A stretch of 64,000 nucleotides of DNA, taken from positions 1 through 64,000 of the forward strand of contig JAGHIE010000012.1 of assembly GCA_017887325.1 (NCBI GenBank). Reading direction: 5' to 3'. A model generated the notes under the pieces. The model was given only the letters and a program-made list of their open reading frames with translations. It did not search any database and was not told where the DNA came from. Positions within the stretch are counted from its first letter, which is position 1, and every line of letters begins with the position of its first letter. Position numbers and translations under genes: made by a program. This DNA comes from Oscillospiraceae bacterium (GTDB lineage: Bacteria; Bacillota; Clostridia; Oscillospirales; Ruminococcaceae). Positions 45,766 through 54,515 of this stretch are shown piece after piece.

Positions 45766-46518
45766 TTATTTATTATTTTGTTTCTTTTTACCATACCCTT
45801 TTGAACTACTTTGTTGGTTTTTATGTTCAGAATTATTTCCACCTTTATTATTTTGATTATTACTAATCACTTCTTCATTCGATGATAGCATATCAATTTT
45901 TTCATTAATTTCTTTCATTGAAAGATTTTTAATTTCATCAACTGTAATTTGTGGGTTTAATTCTAGCAATTGAAGATACGCCTTATACTTTCCATAAGAT
46001 AATCCCAATTCATTTGCTTTTTCTATTTCTTCAATGTTTCCATTTTCACAAGATATATTATTCCTATTTGGAATACATTCTTCTATATTACCCAATATCT
46101 CGCTATTTTTTTCCTGGTTTTCACCAACGATAGTAATTGATACATCTTCACTTTTAATACTATTTTCTGAAAAAATAATATTAATTGCATCACTGTAGTT
46201 CAGATTAACTATATCTAAAGATTTAGCCAATTGTTTATCATTATACTCATTTACTCCTACAACTTTATCAAATCTATTAATTAAAAGTTCTATAGAAGAC
46301 TCTGAATCAATACTTATTGCATAAACAGGAGTAAAGTAGAAGTAAGAACTACCTAATATAATAAAACATATCACTATAGCAAACGCTAACTGTCTATTTA
46401 TTTGGTAAAATATTTTCTTTGACTTATTTTTTTCTTTTAAAATATTATTATAAGTTTTATTTTTCAATTCTTCTGTAGCTTTTATTTCATTAAAAGCATT
46501 TTTTATTTTACCATTCAT
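45766..46518 (-). CDS. RsgI-like membrane anti-sigma factor
   Basis: A 250-aa single-pass protein. The cytoplasmic part (1-43) is lysine-rich, the transmembrane span is about 44-63, and the outside part starts YAISIDSESSIELLINRFDKV. That segment resembles the conserved extracytoplasmic domain after the membrane span in RsgI-type anti-sigma factors. A second conserved part reads ELGLSYGKYKAYLQLLELNP. The tail is Asn/Gln/Lys/Ser rich, ending KGYGKKKQNNK, with no carbohydrate-binding module. The start at 46518 (GGAGGTGAGG ahead) overlaps the sigma gene by 11 bases. It should hold the sigma factor inactive until an outside signal. Confidence 0.82.
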   Translation of the reverse strand: MNGKIKNAFNEIKATEELKNKTYNNILKEKNKSKKIFYQINRQLAFAIVICFIILGSSYFYFTPVYAISIDSESSIELLINRFDKVVGVNEYNDKQLAKSLDIVNLNYSDAINIIFSENSIKSEDVSITIVGENQEKNSEILGNIEECIPNRNNISCENGNIEEIEKANELGLSYGKYKAYLQLLELNPQITVDEIKNLSMKEINEKIDMLSSNEEVISNNQNNKGGNNSEHKNQQSSSKGYGKKKQNNK

Positions 46519-46999
46519 AGTCCTCACCTCCTATTTTTTCTTTTAAAATCTTTTTAGCTCGTGTAAGTAGAGTATAAACTGTATTTACATTTTTATTTAA
46601 TATTTTACTTATTTCAGATGCTTGGTATCCTTCATAATAATATAAATATACAACATTTTTATATTTTTCAGGTAATGATAACACAGCTTCTAAAACAAAT
46701 TTATTATCTAATGACAAATCTTCTCCACTTTCTTTTTCTAAATAAGTTTCTATTGATATTGTTTTACTTCTAAAAAAACTTTTTAAATAATCTTTACAAG
46801 CATTTATTGTAACTCTAATTATCCAAGCTTTTTCATGATTTTTATTTTCGAATTTTATATCATTTTGCAGATATTTAATAAATACATTTTGAAAAATATC
46901 TTCTGTATCAGTTTCATTTTTTAAATGAACCATGCAAAGTCTTTTTACCATATCTGAATATAATTCTATAGCTTGGGCTAATTCTTTTTCACTTCGCAC
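46508..46999 (-). CDS. ECF-type RNA polymerase sigma factor
   Basis: A 163-aa sigma-70-family factor with region 2 (about 10-75, with DTEDIFQNVFIKYL) and region 4 (about 105-155, with LPEKYKNVVYLYYYEGYQASEISKIL, a helix-turn-helix). Regions 1 and 3 are missing, as in ECF factors. The start is GTG with GAGGTGATG ahead. It overlaps the anti-sigma gene, the usual sign of a cognate pair, and lies 23 bases after the repeat-protein gene. It probably drives its own operon. Confidence 0.9.
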   Translation of the reverse strand: MRSEKELAQAIELYSDMVKRLCMVHLKNETDTEDIFQNVFIKYLQNDIKFENKNHEKAWIIRVTINACKDYLKSFFRSKTISIETYLEKESGEDLSLDNKFVLEAVLSLPEKYKNVVYLYYYEGYQASEISKILNKNVNTVYTLLTRAKKILKEKIGGEDYEW

Positions 47000-47022
47000 A
47001 ATTCATCACCTCTAATCAATAA

Positions 47023-47538
47023 TTACCTATTCTTTCCTTTGCCTCTATTATCACATATTCCATCGCTATTGTCATCTACAAAATTAGTACCTTTGTTTTG
47101 TCCTTGTCCGTTTCGAAGTCCTGTGCCTTTGTTATCGCAAATTCCGTCGCCGTTTTCATCTACAAAATTTACTCCTTTATTTTGTCCTTGTCCGTTTCCA
47201 AGTCCTGTACCTTTGTTATCGCAAATTCCGTCGCCGTTTTCATCTACAAAATTTACTCCTTTATTTTGTCCTTGTCCATTTCCAAGTCCCGTACCTTTGT
47301 TATCGCAAACTCCGTCACCGTCTTCGTCTATAAAATTTGTTCCTTTGTTTTGTCCTTGTCCATTTCCAAGTCCTGTACCTTTGTTATCACAAATTCCGTC
47401 GTCATTGTCATCTACAAAATTAGTACCAATTGTTTGATTTTGCCCTCTAGAAGTTTTTCCTTTTGACATAGCATTAACTGACACTATTGCAGATGTAGCT
47501 AAAACTCCTATTAAAATAACTGTAAAAATTTTTTTCAT
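47023..47538 (-). CDS. Secreted tandem-repeat protein with EF-hand-like loops
   Basis: A 171-aa protein with a signal peptide (cleavage probably near residue 23, after VNA). About five copies of a 28-aa unit follow, such as NFVDENGDGICDNKGTGLG then NGQGQNKG. Each unit holds a DxNxDGxCD loop like calcium-binding EF-hand or dockerin/thrombospondin-3 loops, plus one cysteine. The rest is Gly/Gln/Asn rich and probably flexible. It is first gene of the operon with the sigma and anti-sigma genes. The ATG at 47538 follows AAAGGTGG. Function unknown; calcium binding is inferred from the loop. Confidence 0.85.
   Translation of the reverse strand: MKKIFTVILIGVLATSAIVSVNAMSKGKTSRGQNQTIGTNFVDDNDDGICDNKGTGLGNGQGQNKGTNFIDEDGDGVCDNKGTGLGNGQGQNKGVNFVDENGDGICDNKGTGLGNGQGQNKGVNFVDENGDGICDNKGTGLRNGQGQNKGTNFVDDNSDGICDNRGKGKNR
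47040..47440. repeat. 84-bp tandem repeats inside the secreted protein gene
   Basis: Four to five copies at an 84-base period (for example GTTATCGC at 47131 and 47215), in frame and nearly identical at DNA level, with only a few changes between central copies. Recent expansion or copy-number change is likely. The open plus-strand frames here are shadows of the repeat. Confidence 0.9.
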
Positions 47539-47585
47539 ATTAATTACCACCTTTCTTTAAGTCTTCTTATCGACTTCATATATAA

Positions 47586-47612
47586 TACGATTGAAAAATA
47601 ACTTTTCATTCA
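47586..47612 (-). promoter_or_regulatory. Candidate ECF-type promoter of the repeat/sigma/anti-sigma operon
   Basis: On the minus strand TGAATG (47607-47612), a 17-base spacer and CGTATT (starting at 47589) resemble the TGAAAC/CGTA elements used by Bacillota ECF factors. They lie about 45 bases before the ATG at 47538. Autoregulation is inferred. Confidence 0.4.
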
Positions 47613-47634
47613 AAAATAAAAAATATTTTAAAAT

Positions 47635-47673
47635 AAAAATGCAAGTACAAAATTATTTGTACTTGCATTTTTA
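47635..47673 (-). terminator. Terminator of the ABC exporter operon
   Basis: AAATGCAAGTACAAA pairs with its complement around ATTA, with a T run on the minus strand. Confidence 0.85.
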
Positions 47674-49566
47674 TTATGCACTAGTTTTTTCAAACTGGCT
47701 GTTATATAGATTATAATAAAATCCTTGTTGTTCCATTAATTCATTATGATTACCTTGCTCTATAATATTACCATCTTTCATAACTAAAATTAAATCAGCA
47801 TTTTTTATAGTAGATAATCTATGAGCAATAATAAAACTTGTTCTACCTTTCATTAAGTTATCCATTGCTTCTTGAATTTTAATTTCTGTTCTTGTGTCTA
47901 CTGAACTTGTAGCTTCATCTAAAATCAAAATTTTAGGATCTGCCAAAATTGCTCTAGCTATTGTTAATAATTGTTTTTGTCCTTGTGATATATTTGTAGC
48001 TTCTTCATTTAGTTCCATATTGTATCCATCTGGTAACGCTTTTACAAAGCTATGAACTTTGGCAGCTTTTGATGCTTGTATAATTTCTTCATCAGTTGCA
48101 TCTAGTTTTCCATACTTAATATTGTCTTTAATTGTTCCGTTAAACAACCAAGTGTCTTGTAAAACCATACCAAAAGCTTCCCTTAACTGACTTCTATCAA
48201 AGTCTTTTACATTATATCCGTCAACTAAAATTTCACCACTTGTTACATCATAAAAACGCATTAACAATTTTATCATAGTAGTTTTTCCAGCACCAGTTGG
48301 TCCAACAATAGCAATCTTTTGACCTTGTTTTACTTTAGCACTAAAATCTTTAATTATTATTTTATCATAATTATAACCAAATGAAACATTTTTAAATTCA
48401 ACATTACCTATAATATCATTTGAAGTTGCAGGAGAATAAGTTTCTTTTCCATTGATAATTTCTTTTTTAACTTTTGGATTTCTAGCTTTTTGTTCTTCTT
48501 CTTCCTCAGCTAAAAATTCAAATACTCTTTCAGCTGCTGCTGCAGTTGATTGTAACATATTAGCTACTTGTGCTACTTGAGCAATAGGTTGATTAAATTG
48601 TCTTACATATTGAATAAATGATTGGATATCCCCTACTTTTATAGTACCATTTATTGCTAAATAACCACCAACAATAGCAACCATAACATATCCTAAATTA
48701 CCTACAAAGTTCATAATAGGCATCATCATACCTGATAAAAATTGAGATTTCCAAGCACAACTATATAACTTTTCATTACATTCATTAAAATCATCGATAA
48801 CTTGATTTTCATTATTAAAAGCTTTAACAATATTGTGACCACTATAAACTTCTTCTACTTGACCATTAACTTCCCCTAAAAATTCTTGTTGTTGTTTAAA
48901 GAATTTTTGAGATTTTTTTACAGTTAAAGAAATTAAAATCATTGATAATGGTAAAATCAAAAGAGTAATTATAGCCATTATCCAGCTTATAGAAAACATC
49001 ATTATTAATACACCTATTACTGTAGTAATAGCAGTAATAACTTGTGTCATACTTTGGTTTAAACTTTGGCTTAAAGTATCAATATCATTTGTAACTCTTG
49101 ATAAAATTTCACCATAAGGTCTGCCATCAAAATATTTCATTGGCATTTTAGATATTTTTTCTGATATTTGTTTACGCATATTATATGCTACTTTTTGAGT
49201 TATATTTGTTGTTATTATACCTTGTATAAATGAGAAAACTGCACTTATAACATACAAAGTTAATAAAAACAATAATATACCTGCTATTTTATCAAAATCT
49301 ATACCACTACCTGCTCCAGTAACTTTCGACATAAGTCCTTCAAAAATTTCTGTTGTAGCATTACCTAATATTTTAGGTCCAACTATTGAAAAAGTGGCAC
49401 TGCCTATTGCAAAAACTACAACTATTAAGAAACCTATCCAATATTTGCTTAAATATTTTATAAGTTTACTCATAGTACCTTTAAAGTTTTTGGCTTTTTC
49501 ACCAACCATATTAGGTCCGTGACCCATAGGACCTCTTGGTCCTCCTTTAAATCCTTTTTTACTCAT
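47674..49566 (-). CDS. ABC exporter half-transporter, canonical NBD
   Basis: A 630-aa type IV ABC exporter subunit: six membrane spans (about 35-330), then a nucleotide-binding domain with Walker A GPTGAGKTT, signature ISQGQKQ and a complete Walker B ILILDEATSSVD with the catalytic glutamate. It pairs with the upstream subunit, whose gene overlaps it by 8 bases. A drug or lipid/peptide exporter of the LmrCD/BmrCD type is likely; the substrate is unknown. A glycine/lysine-rich MSKKGFKGGPRGPMGHG tail precedes the first span. Confidence 0.92.
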   Translation of the reverse strand: MSKKGFKGGPRGPMGHGPNMVGEKAKNFKGTMSKLIKYLSKYWIGFLIVVVFAIGSATFSIVGPKILGNATTEIFEGLMSKVTGAGSGIDFDKIAGILLFLLTLYVISAVFSFIQGIITTNITQKVAYNMRKQISEKISKMPMKYFDGRPYGEILSRVTNDIDTLSQSLNQSMTQVITAITTVIGVLIMMFSISWIMAIITLLILPLSMILISLTVKKSQKFFKQQQEFLGEVNGQVEEVYSGHNIVKAFNNENQVIDDFNECNEKLYSCAWKSQFLSGMMMPIMNFVGNLGYVMVAIVGGYLAINGTIKVGDIQSFIQYVRQFNQPIAQVAQVANMLQSTAAAAERVFEFLAEEEEEQKARNPKVKKEIINGKETYSPATSNDIIGNVEFKNVSFGYNYDKIIIKDFSAKVKQGQKIAIVGPTGAGKTTMIKLLMRFYDVTSGEILVDGYNVKDFDRSQLREAFGMVLQDTWLFNGTIKDNIKYGKLDATDEEIIQASKAAKVHSFVKALPDGYNMELNEEATNISQGQKQLLTIARAILADPKILILDEATSSVDTRTEIKIQEAMDNLMKGRTSFIIAHRLSTIKNADLILVMKDGNIIEQGNHNELMEQQGFYYNLYNSQFEKTSA

Positions 49567-51820
49567 CGCCTAATTCCTCCTGTGATAATTGAGATAGTGC
49601 AATTTGTTTATATACTTCACAAGATTTTAGCAACTCACTATGTGTTCCTTTTCCTACAATTTTTCCTTCATCTAATACAATAATTTGTTCTGCATGTAAA
49701 ATTGTACTAATTCTTTGTGCAACAATAATAACTGTAGAATTTTCAGTATTTTCTTTCAATGCATTTCTTAAGGTTAAATCTGTTTTATAGTCTAATGCTG
49801 AAAAACTATCATCAAAGATATAAATGCTTGGTTTTTTAGCAATAGCTCTAGCTATTGACAATCTTTGTTTTTGACCACCTGAAACATTTTTACCACCTTG
49901 AGAAATTTCACTTTGTACGCCATATTCTTTTTGATCTATGAACTCTTTAGATTGTGATATTTCAATAGCTTTTTGCATATCTTCATCAGATATATTTGTA
50001 TCACCATATTTTAAATTACTTTCAATAGTACCTGAGAATAATATTCCTTTTTGTGGTACATAACCAATCTTTTCTCTTAAATCATGTTGTGATAAATCTC
50101 TAATATCAACATTATCTATTGTAATACTTCCTTCAGTAACATCATAAAATCTAGGAATTAAATTTACTAATGTTGATTTACCACAACCAGTTGCACCTAT
50201 AATAGCAGTTGTTTCACCACAATTTGCTTTAAATGATATATTACTTAAAACACTTTCCTCAGCATTTGGATAAGCAAAAGAAACATTATTAAATTCTACA
50301 ACACCTTTAGAGTTTTCTGGTAATGATTTAACATTTTCTTTATCTTTGATAGCAGTTTTTGATGTTAAAATTTCATCAATTCTTGTCATAGAAACAGCAG
50401 CACGAGGTAACATAACTGATATCATAGAAATCATTAAAAATGACATAATAATTTGCATTGTATATTGTATAAACGCCATTAAATCCCCAACTTGCATAGC
50501 ACCTGATTCAATACTATGTGAACCATTCCATACTATTAAAATTGTAATACCATTCATAACAAACATCATTAAAGGCATCATACAAGTCATAACTCTGTTT
50601 ACAAATAAAGTTGTTTTTGTCAAATCTTTATTTGCTTTATCAAATCTTTTTTCTTCATATTTATCTGTACCAAAAGCTCTTATTACTGGTACACCTATTA
50701 ATATTTCTCTTGTTACTAAATTAAGTTTATCTATTAATTTTTGAAGTATTTTGAACTTAGGCATAACAACAACAAATAAAAACATTACAATAAGCATAAT
50801 AATTCCTAATGCAACGCCTATAATCCATGCCATTTCATGGTTTGTTCCTAAAACTTTTATAACACCACCAATACCTAAAATTGGTGCGTAGAAAACTATT
50901 CTTATAACCATTACCATCAACATTTGAATTTGTTGAACATCGTTTGTACTTCTTGTTATCAAACTAGCAGTTGAAAAATGGTCAAACTCTGTATTTGAGA
51001 AAGAAACAACTTTTTTAAATACACCTTTTCTCAAATTTCTTCCCAAACCAGCAGCAATTCTTGATGCTAAAAATCCAACAATTATGCTTACTACCATACT
51101 TAACAATGCTAATAAAATCATTTTTGCACCTGTAGATAGCATATATCTATTTTGAATTTTATCTGTATCTACACCAACTTTTTCATATTCTGTTTTAGTG
51201 TATTGTATAGCACTTTGTTCTAAAATACTATCAGGCATTTTTTGAAGTTTTTCTTCAAATTTAGCAGCAAACTGATCTACATATTCTTTAGGTAAATATT
51301 TTAACATATCTAATGTATTTAGATTATCTGTATTAATATTTTGTGCAGAAAGTTGTGCTTTTAATTGTTCATTCATTTTATCTAACTCATCATTAGGCAT
51401 TTCTAATGATGTTACAATCATCATTGGCATTTTAAATATATCTGTCAATTTTTCTTGATTATCTAAATTTATTAATTCATAAAGATCACCAACAAAATTT
51501 TCATCATTTAGTATTTCATATTTTTCGCTATATTCTTTTAATTCATTTTTATTCAACTTATCTTTTTGAATAAGATTATAATTTGATAAAACCTCTTCTT
51601 TATCAGATTCATTCATAAACAATAATAAATTGTCCATATCATTTTTAGTTATTACACTAGGCACGCCTTCTTCAATACCACCATATTGAATACCAACGTT
51701 AACTATATTAGAGGTATATTGTGGCAATGAAAGTTCACACATTGCTTGAACAACTAATAATGCTATTGTTATTATTAATGGTATTATAAAAGGCTTCATA
51801 TGTTTACATATTTTAAACAT
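49559..51820 (-). CDS. ABC exporter half-transporter with degenerate NBD and extracellular insert
   Basis: A 753-aa subunit. The first membrane span is followed by an extracellular insert of about 170 residues (about 40-215, Glu/Lys/Asn rich), then the other five spans and the NBD. Walker A is GATGCGKST and the signature VSGGQKQ is intact. Walker B reads YIFDDSFSALD, with Asp instead of the catalytic Glu. With the partner's normal site this gives the asymmetric heterodimer known from LmrCD/BmrCD-like exporters. Located between the MarR gene (2 bases) and the partner. Confidence 0.92.
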   Translation of the reverse strand: MFKICKHMKPFIIPLIITIALLVVQAMCELSLPQYTSNIVNVGIQYGGIEEGVPSVITKNDMDNLLLFMNESDKEEVLSNYNLIQKDKLNKNELKEYSEKYEILNDENFVGDLYELINLDNQEKLTDIFKMPMMIVTSLEMPNDELDKMNEQLKAQLSAQNINTDNLNTLDMLKYLPKEYVDQFAAKFEEKLQKMPDSILEQSAIQYTKTEYEKVGVDTDKIQNRYMLSTGAKMILLALLSMVVSIIVGFLASRIAAGLGRNLRKGVFKKVVSFSNTEFDHFSTASLITRSTNDVQQIQMLMVMVIRIVFYAPILGIGGVIKVLGTNHEMAWIIGVALGIIMLIVMFLFVVVMPKFKILQKLIDKLNLVTREILIGVPVIRAFGTDKYEEKRFDKANKDLTKTTLFVNRVMTCMMPLMMFVMNGITILIVWNGSHSIESGAMQVGDLMAFIQYTMQIIMSFLMISMISVMLPRAAVSMTRIDEILTSKTAIKDKENVKSLPENSKGVVEFNNVSFAYPNAEESVLSNISFKANCGETTAIIGATGCGKSTLVNLIPRFYDVTEGSITIDNVDIRDLSQHDLREKIGYVPQKGILFSGTIESNLKYGDTNISDEDMQKAIEISQSKEFIDQKEYGVQSEISQGGKNVSGGQKQRLSIARAIAKKPSIYIFDDSFSALDYKTDLTLRNALKENTENSTVIIVAQRISTILHAEQIIVLDEGKIVGKGTHSELLKSCEVYKQIALSQLSQEELGDE

Positions 51821-51822
51821 TA

Positions 51823-52275
51823 TTATTCATCTCCCTTCAAAAATTTATCATTATAACTTTTAGCGAAAGATATGTTTATTTTGTTTAATAATCTTTTTAA
51901 CACTATCTTTTCATCTTTTTCTAAAATAGAGTCTAAATGTTCTTCTAATTCTTCCTCTATTTTTTCAAATTTACACAAAACTTTTTGTCCTTCATCAGTT
52001 AATGTTATAACTGTTTTTCTTAAGTCATTTTTATCCTGTTCTTTCTTTATAAAACCTTGTTTTTCCATTCTTTGTATCATCACAGTCAAAGTTGAAGGTT
52101 TTATCATTAATATATCAGCCAACTCTTTTTGATTTGCTTTCCCATGCTTTTTTAAGGCCTTTAAAAGTTGTGGCTGTCCTGGATACAAACCTATTTTTTC
52201 AAACTTAGGATGTGTAAATTTAAAAACATACTTCATACACTTTGAAAATTCAACAATTATTTTTTCATCTTCCAA
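51823..52275 (-). CDS. MarR-family transcription regulator
   Basis: A 150-aa winged-helix regulator. The DNA-binding part (about 40-105) reads GKANQKELADILMIKPSTLTVM, then a wing with DKNDLRKTVITLTDEG. It is first gene of the marR-ABC-ABC operon, which begins at a palindromic promoter. It most likely represses the exporter genes and itself, and is released by a ligand that the pump exports. Confidence 0.92.
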   Translation of the reverse strand: MEDEKIIVEFSKCMKYVFKFTHPKFEKIGLYPGQPQLLKALKKHGKANQKELADILMIKPSTLTVMIQRMEKQGFIKKEQDKNDLRKTVITLTDEGQKVLCKFEKIEEELEEHLDSILEKDEKIVLKRLLNKINISFAKSYNDKFLKGDE

Positions 52276-52292
52276 TTAATATTTTCCTTTCT

Positions 52293-52347
52293 AAGAATAT
52301 AATAGTTAGCTACCTAATTATTATATTCTTATTGTTTTAAATATCAA
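52293..52347 (-). promoter_or_regulatory. Promoter and MarR operator of the exporter operon
   Basis: On the minus strand TTGATA (52342-52347), a 16-base spacer and TATAAT (52320-52325). Over the -10 and start lies a perfect 12-bp inverted repeat, AAGAATATAATA and complement (52293-52304 and 52319-52330). Inside it is the imperfect TAGTTAGCTACCTAA, the size of a MarR site. Binding there would block the promoter. Confidence 0.7.
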
Positions 52348-52433
52348 TAGCATTCATAATTATTTTACATTCATTGTTATTTGTTATAATACATTAATAT
52401 TTTTAAATATTATTATGTTAATTGTTCACATAT

Positions 52434-52475
52434 AAAAAGAGAGTATATAAAATACATTTTATATACTCTCTTTTT
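52434..52475 (-). terminator. Terminator after the ANTAR gene
   Basis: AGAGAGTATATAAAA pairs with its complement around TACAT, followed by a T run on the minus strand. Confidence 0.85.
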
Positions 52476-52476
52476 A

Positions 52477-53043
52477 TTAATAATATTGCCCTAAAATATT
52501 TTCTGCAACTTCTTTTCTTGTTATTCTGTTATCCATAGCAGTTTTTTCTATGTATCTATGTGCTTGTGATTCTGTCATACCCTTTTGTTCTATCAGAAAA
52601 CATTTAGCTTTATCGATACATCTTATTTCTTCTATTTTATTCTGAAGTTTTACATTCTGTTGTTGCAATCCAACAATTCTTCTTCTAGAAGCAACAGCCA
52701 ACTTTACTGTTTGGTAAAACACTGCTCTATTTATAGGCTTACCCATAACAAGTACTCCAAAATTTTCAACTTTTGCAGATAAATCATCTACTATTTCATT
52801 TTTAGCTATTAATATAACACTAGCACAAGTAATCTCAGTTAAAGAAATACATAAATCTACACCGAACTCATCACTTAAAGGGCTATTTATAATAATTATA
52901 CTAAAATCTGATTGATTAGTTACTCTCCTAGCTTCAGTTCCGTTTGATACTGATTGAATATTTTGATAACCATTAGACTTTAACAGCATGGTTAACAAGT
53001 CAATTGATTTTTGTGTACTAGAAACAACTAAAACTTTATCCAT
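52477..53043 (-). CDS. ANTAR-domain response regulator
   Basis: A 188-aa protein: an N-terminal receiver-like domain (1-115), a coiled-coil linker (about 120-145) and a C-terminal ANTAR domain (about 130-185, with AKCFLIEQKGMTESQAHRYI). ANTAR domains bind paired hexaloop RNA hairpins to prevent termination. The receiver is atypical: the acidic pair is replaced by SS (VVSST) and the phosphoacceptor stands as N in IIINSPLSDE. It lies 31 bases after glutamine synthetase, so it probably regulates nitrogen genes without classical phosphorylation. Confidence 0.88.
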   Translation of the reverse strand: MDKVLVVSSTQKSIDLLTMLLKSNGYQNIQSVSNGTEARRVTNQSDFSIIIINSPLSDEFGVDLCISLTEITCASVILIAKNEIVDDLSAKVENFGVLVMGKPINRAVFYQTVKLAVASRRRIVGLQQQNVKLQNKIEEIRCIDKAKCFLIEQKGMTESQAHRYIEKTAMDNRITRKEVAENILGQYY

Positions 53044-53074
53044 ACTGCACCGTCCTTTCGTTAACTAAATAAAA

Positions 53075-54394
53075 TTAAATTTTAGTAAAATATTGATTTT
53101 CTTCAAAACTCCACTTATCAATTTGACTCTTATACAAATTATACTCATTACTTTTTTCATTTAAATATGCATTCAATAAATCTTCATGAATCACAGATTT
53201 TACAAAATCACTATTTTTAGCATATTGTATTGCTTGACCTAAATTTTCAGGTATTTTATCATATTCTTTTGATATTTCATCTTCAATATTTAATAAATTA
53301 ATATCTGTTGATTTTGGCAATTTTAGTCCTTTTTCTATACCTTCTAAACCTGCATAAATTAACAAAGCATATGCTAAATAAGGATTGCAAGAAGGGTCTG
53401 CTGAACGCAATTCCATTCTAGCATTTTCCTCTGTAGCCGAAGGAATTCTGATTAATGGACTACAATTTTTATGTGACCATGTTATATATTTTGGTGCTTC
53501 AAAAGCTCCAAATCTATTATATGAATTTGTAATTGGATTTAAAAACACAGTTATTTCTTTTATTCTATTTAAAATACCAGCTACAAAACTATCAGCTTCT
53601 TTAGAATGATTATCATCATTAGAAGTAAATATGTTACAACCATTTTTAATCAAAGAAATATTTATATGCAAACCACTTCCACTTTGATTATTATATGGTT
53701 TAGGCATAAAACTAGCAAATAAACCATTTGTAGATGCAATAGTTCTTGCCACAGTTTTAAAAGTTATCAAATCATCAGCAGCTGTCAAAGCATCATTATA
53801 GTTAAAATCTATTTCATTTTGTCCATCACCTGATTCATGGTGTGAACTTTGTACAATAGTTCCCATTTCCTCTAAGTTTAGGCAAATTTCTCTCCTTACA
53901 TTTTCCCCTTTATCCAATGGTGCTACATCTAAATAATCAGCATAATCATGTGGTATTTTAGTTGGTCTTCCCTTTTCATCTTGTTCAAATAAATAAAACT
54001 CACATTCTGCCCCTATTTTTGCACAATAACCCATTTCAAACGCTTTTTGAGTAGCTTTTTGTAACACTGTTCTTCCACAAGCTTCAAAAACTCTACCATC
54101 AGCATATTTTATATCACAGAAAAATCTAATAACCCTACCTTGTTGAGGTCTCCAAGGTAATATAGCTAATGTTGTTGGGTCTGGATGTAAAAATAATTCT
54201 GTTTCACTTATACCTTTATACCCTCTAATATTTGATACATCAAAAGAAACACCTTTTTCAAAAGCTTTAGGCAATTCTCTTGCCATAATAGCTAAATTTT
54301 TCATATTTCCAAATATATCACAAAATACTAGTCTTATGAATTTTACATCGTTTTCGTTTACAAATTGCAATACTTCATTAACAGTATTATTCAT
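53075..54394 (-). CDS. glnA: Glutamine synthetase type I
   Basis: Makes glutamine from glutamate, ammonia and ATP. The 439-aa protein has the beta-grasp N-domain (about 10-100). Catalytic blocks are GAECEFYLF, HHESGDGQNEID, SGSGLHINISL and NRFGAFEAPKYITWSHKN. The adenylylation-site tyrosine region is not of the GSI-beta type, in keeping with the short clostridial form. The ATG at 54394 follows GGAGGG. Co-transcribed with the ANTAR gene. Confidence 0.93.
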   Translation of the reverse strand: MNNTVNEVLQFVNENDVKFIRLVFCDIFGNMKNLAIMARELPKAFEKGVSFDVSNIRGYKGISETELFLHPDPTTLAILPWRPQQGRVIRFFCDIKYADGRVFEACGRTVLQKATQKAFEMGYCAKIGAECEFYLFEQDEKGRPTKIPHDYADYLDVAPLDKGENVRREICLNLEEMGTIVQSSHHESGDGQNEIDFNYNDALTAADDLITFKTVARTIASTNGLFASFMPKPYNNQSGSGLHINISLIKNGCNIFTSNDDNHSKEADSFVAGILNRIKEITVFLNPITNSYNRFGAFEAPKYITWSHKNCSPLIRIPSATEENARMELRSADPSCNPYLAYALLIYAGLEGIEKGLKLPKSTDINLLNIEDEISKEYDKIPENLGQAIQYAKNSDFVKSVIHEDLLNAYLNEKSNEYNLYKSQIDKWSFEENQYFTKI

Positions 54395-54477
54395 AATAAA
54401 TCCCTCCAAACCATAAATTCTGGTTAACTAAAACAATTATACACTATTTTTACTGTTCTATAAAGTATTTTTAAAAT

Positions 54478-54512
54478 TAAAAAACGACTTTTAAAATTAA
54501 AAGTCGTTTTTA
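54478..54512 (-). terminator. Terminator of the MurT/GatD operon
   Basis: AAAACGACTTTTA pairs with TAAAAGTCGTTTT around AAAT, followed by a T run on the minus strand. Confidence 0.83.
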
Positions 54513-54515
54513 CTA

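Noticed and set aside
47040-47440. CRISPR-like periodicity
   Set aside because: The 84-base units are contiguous and in frame inside a coding gene, with no unique spacers.
47039-47466. Plus-strand ORFs of 132 and 122 aa opposite the repeat gene
   Set aside because: They are reading-frame shadows of the 84-bp repeat; the minus-strand gene has a signal peptide, ribosome site and operon context.
54395-54470. ANTAR target hairpins upstream of glnA
   Set aside because: Only one weak hairpin, AACCA/TGGTT with a seven-base loop, is seen; the two hexaloop hairpins needed are not there.
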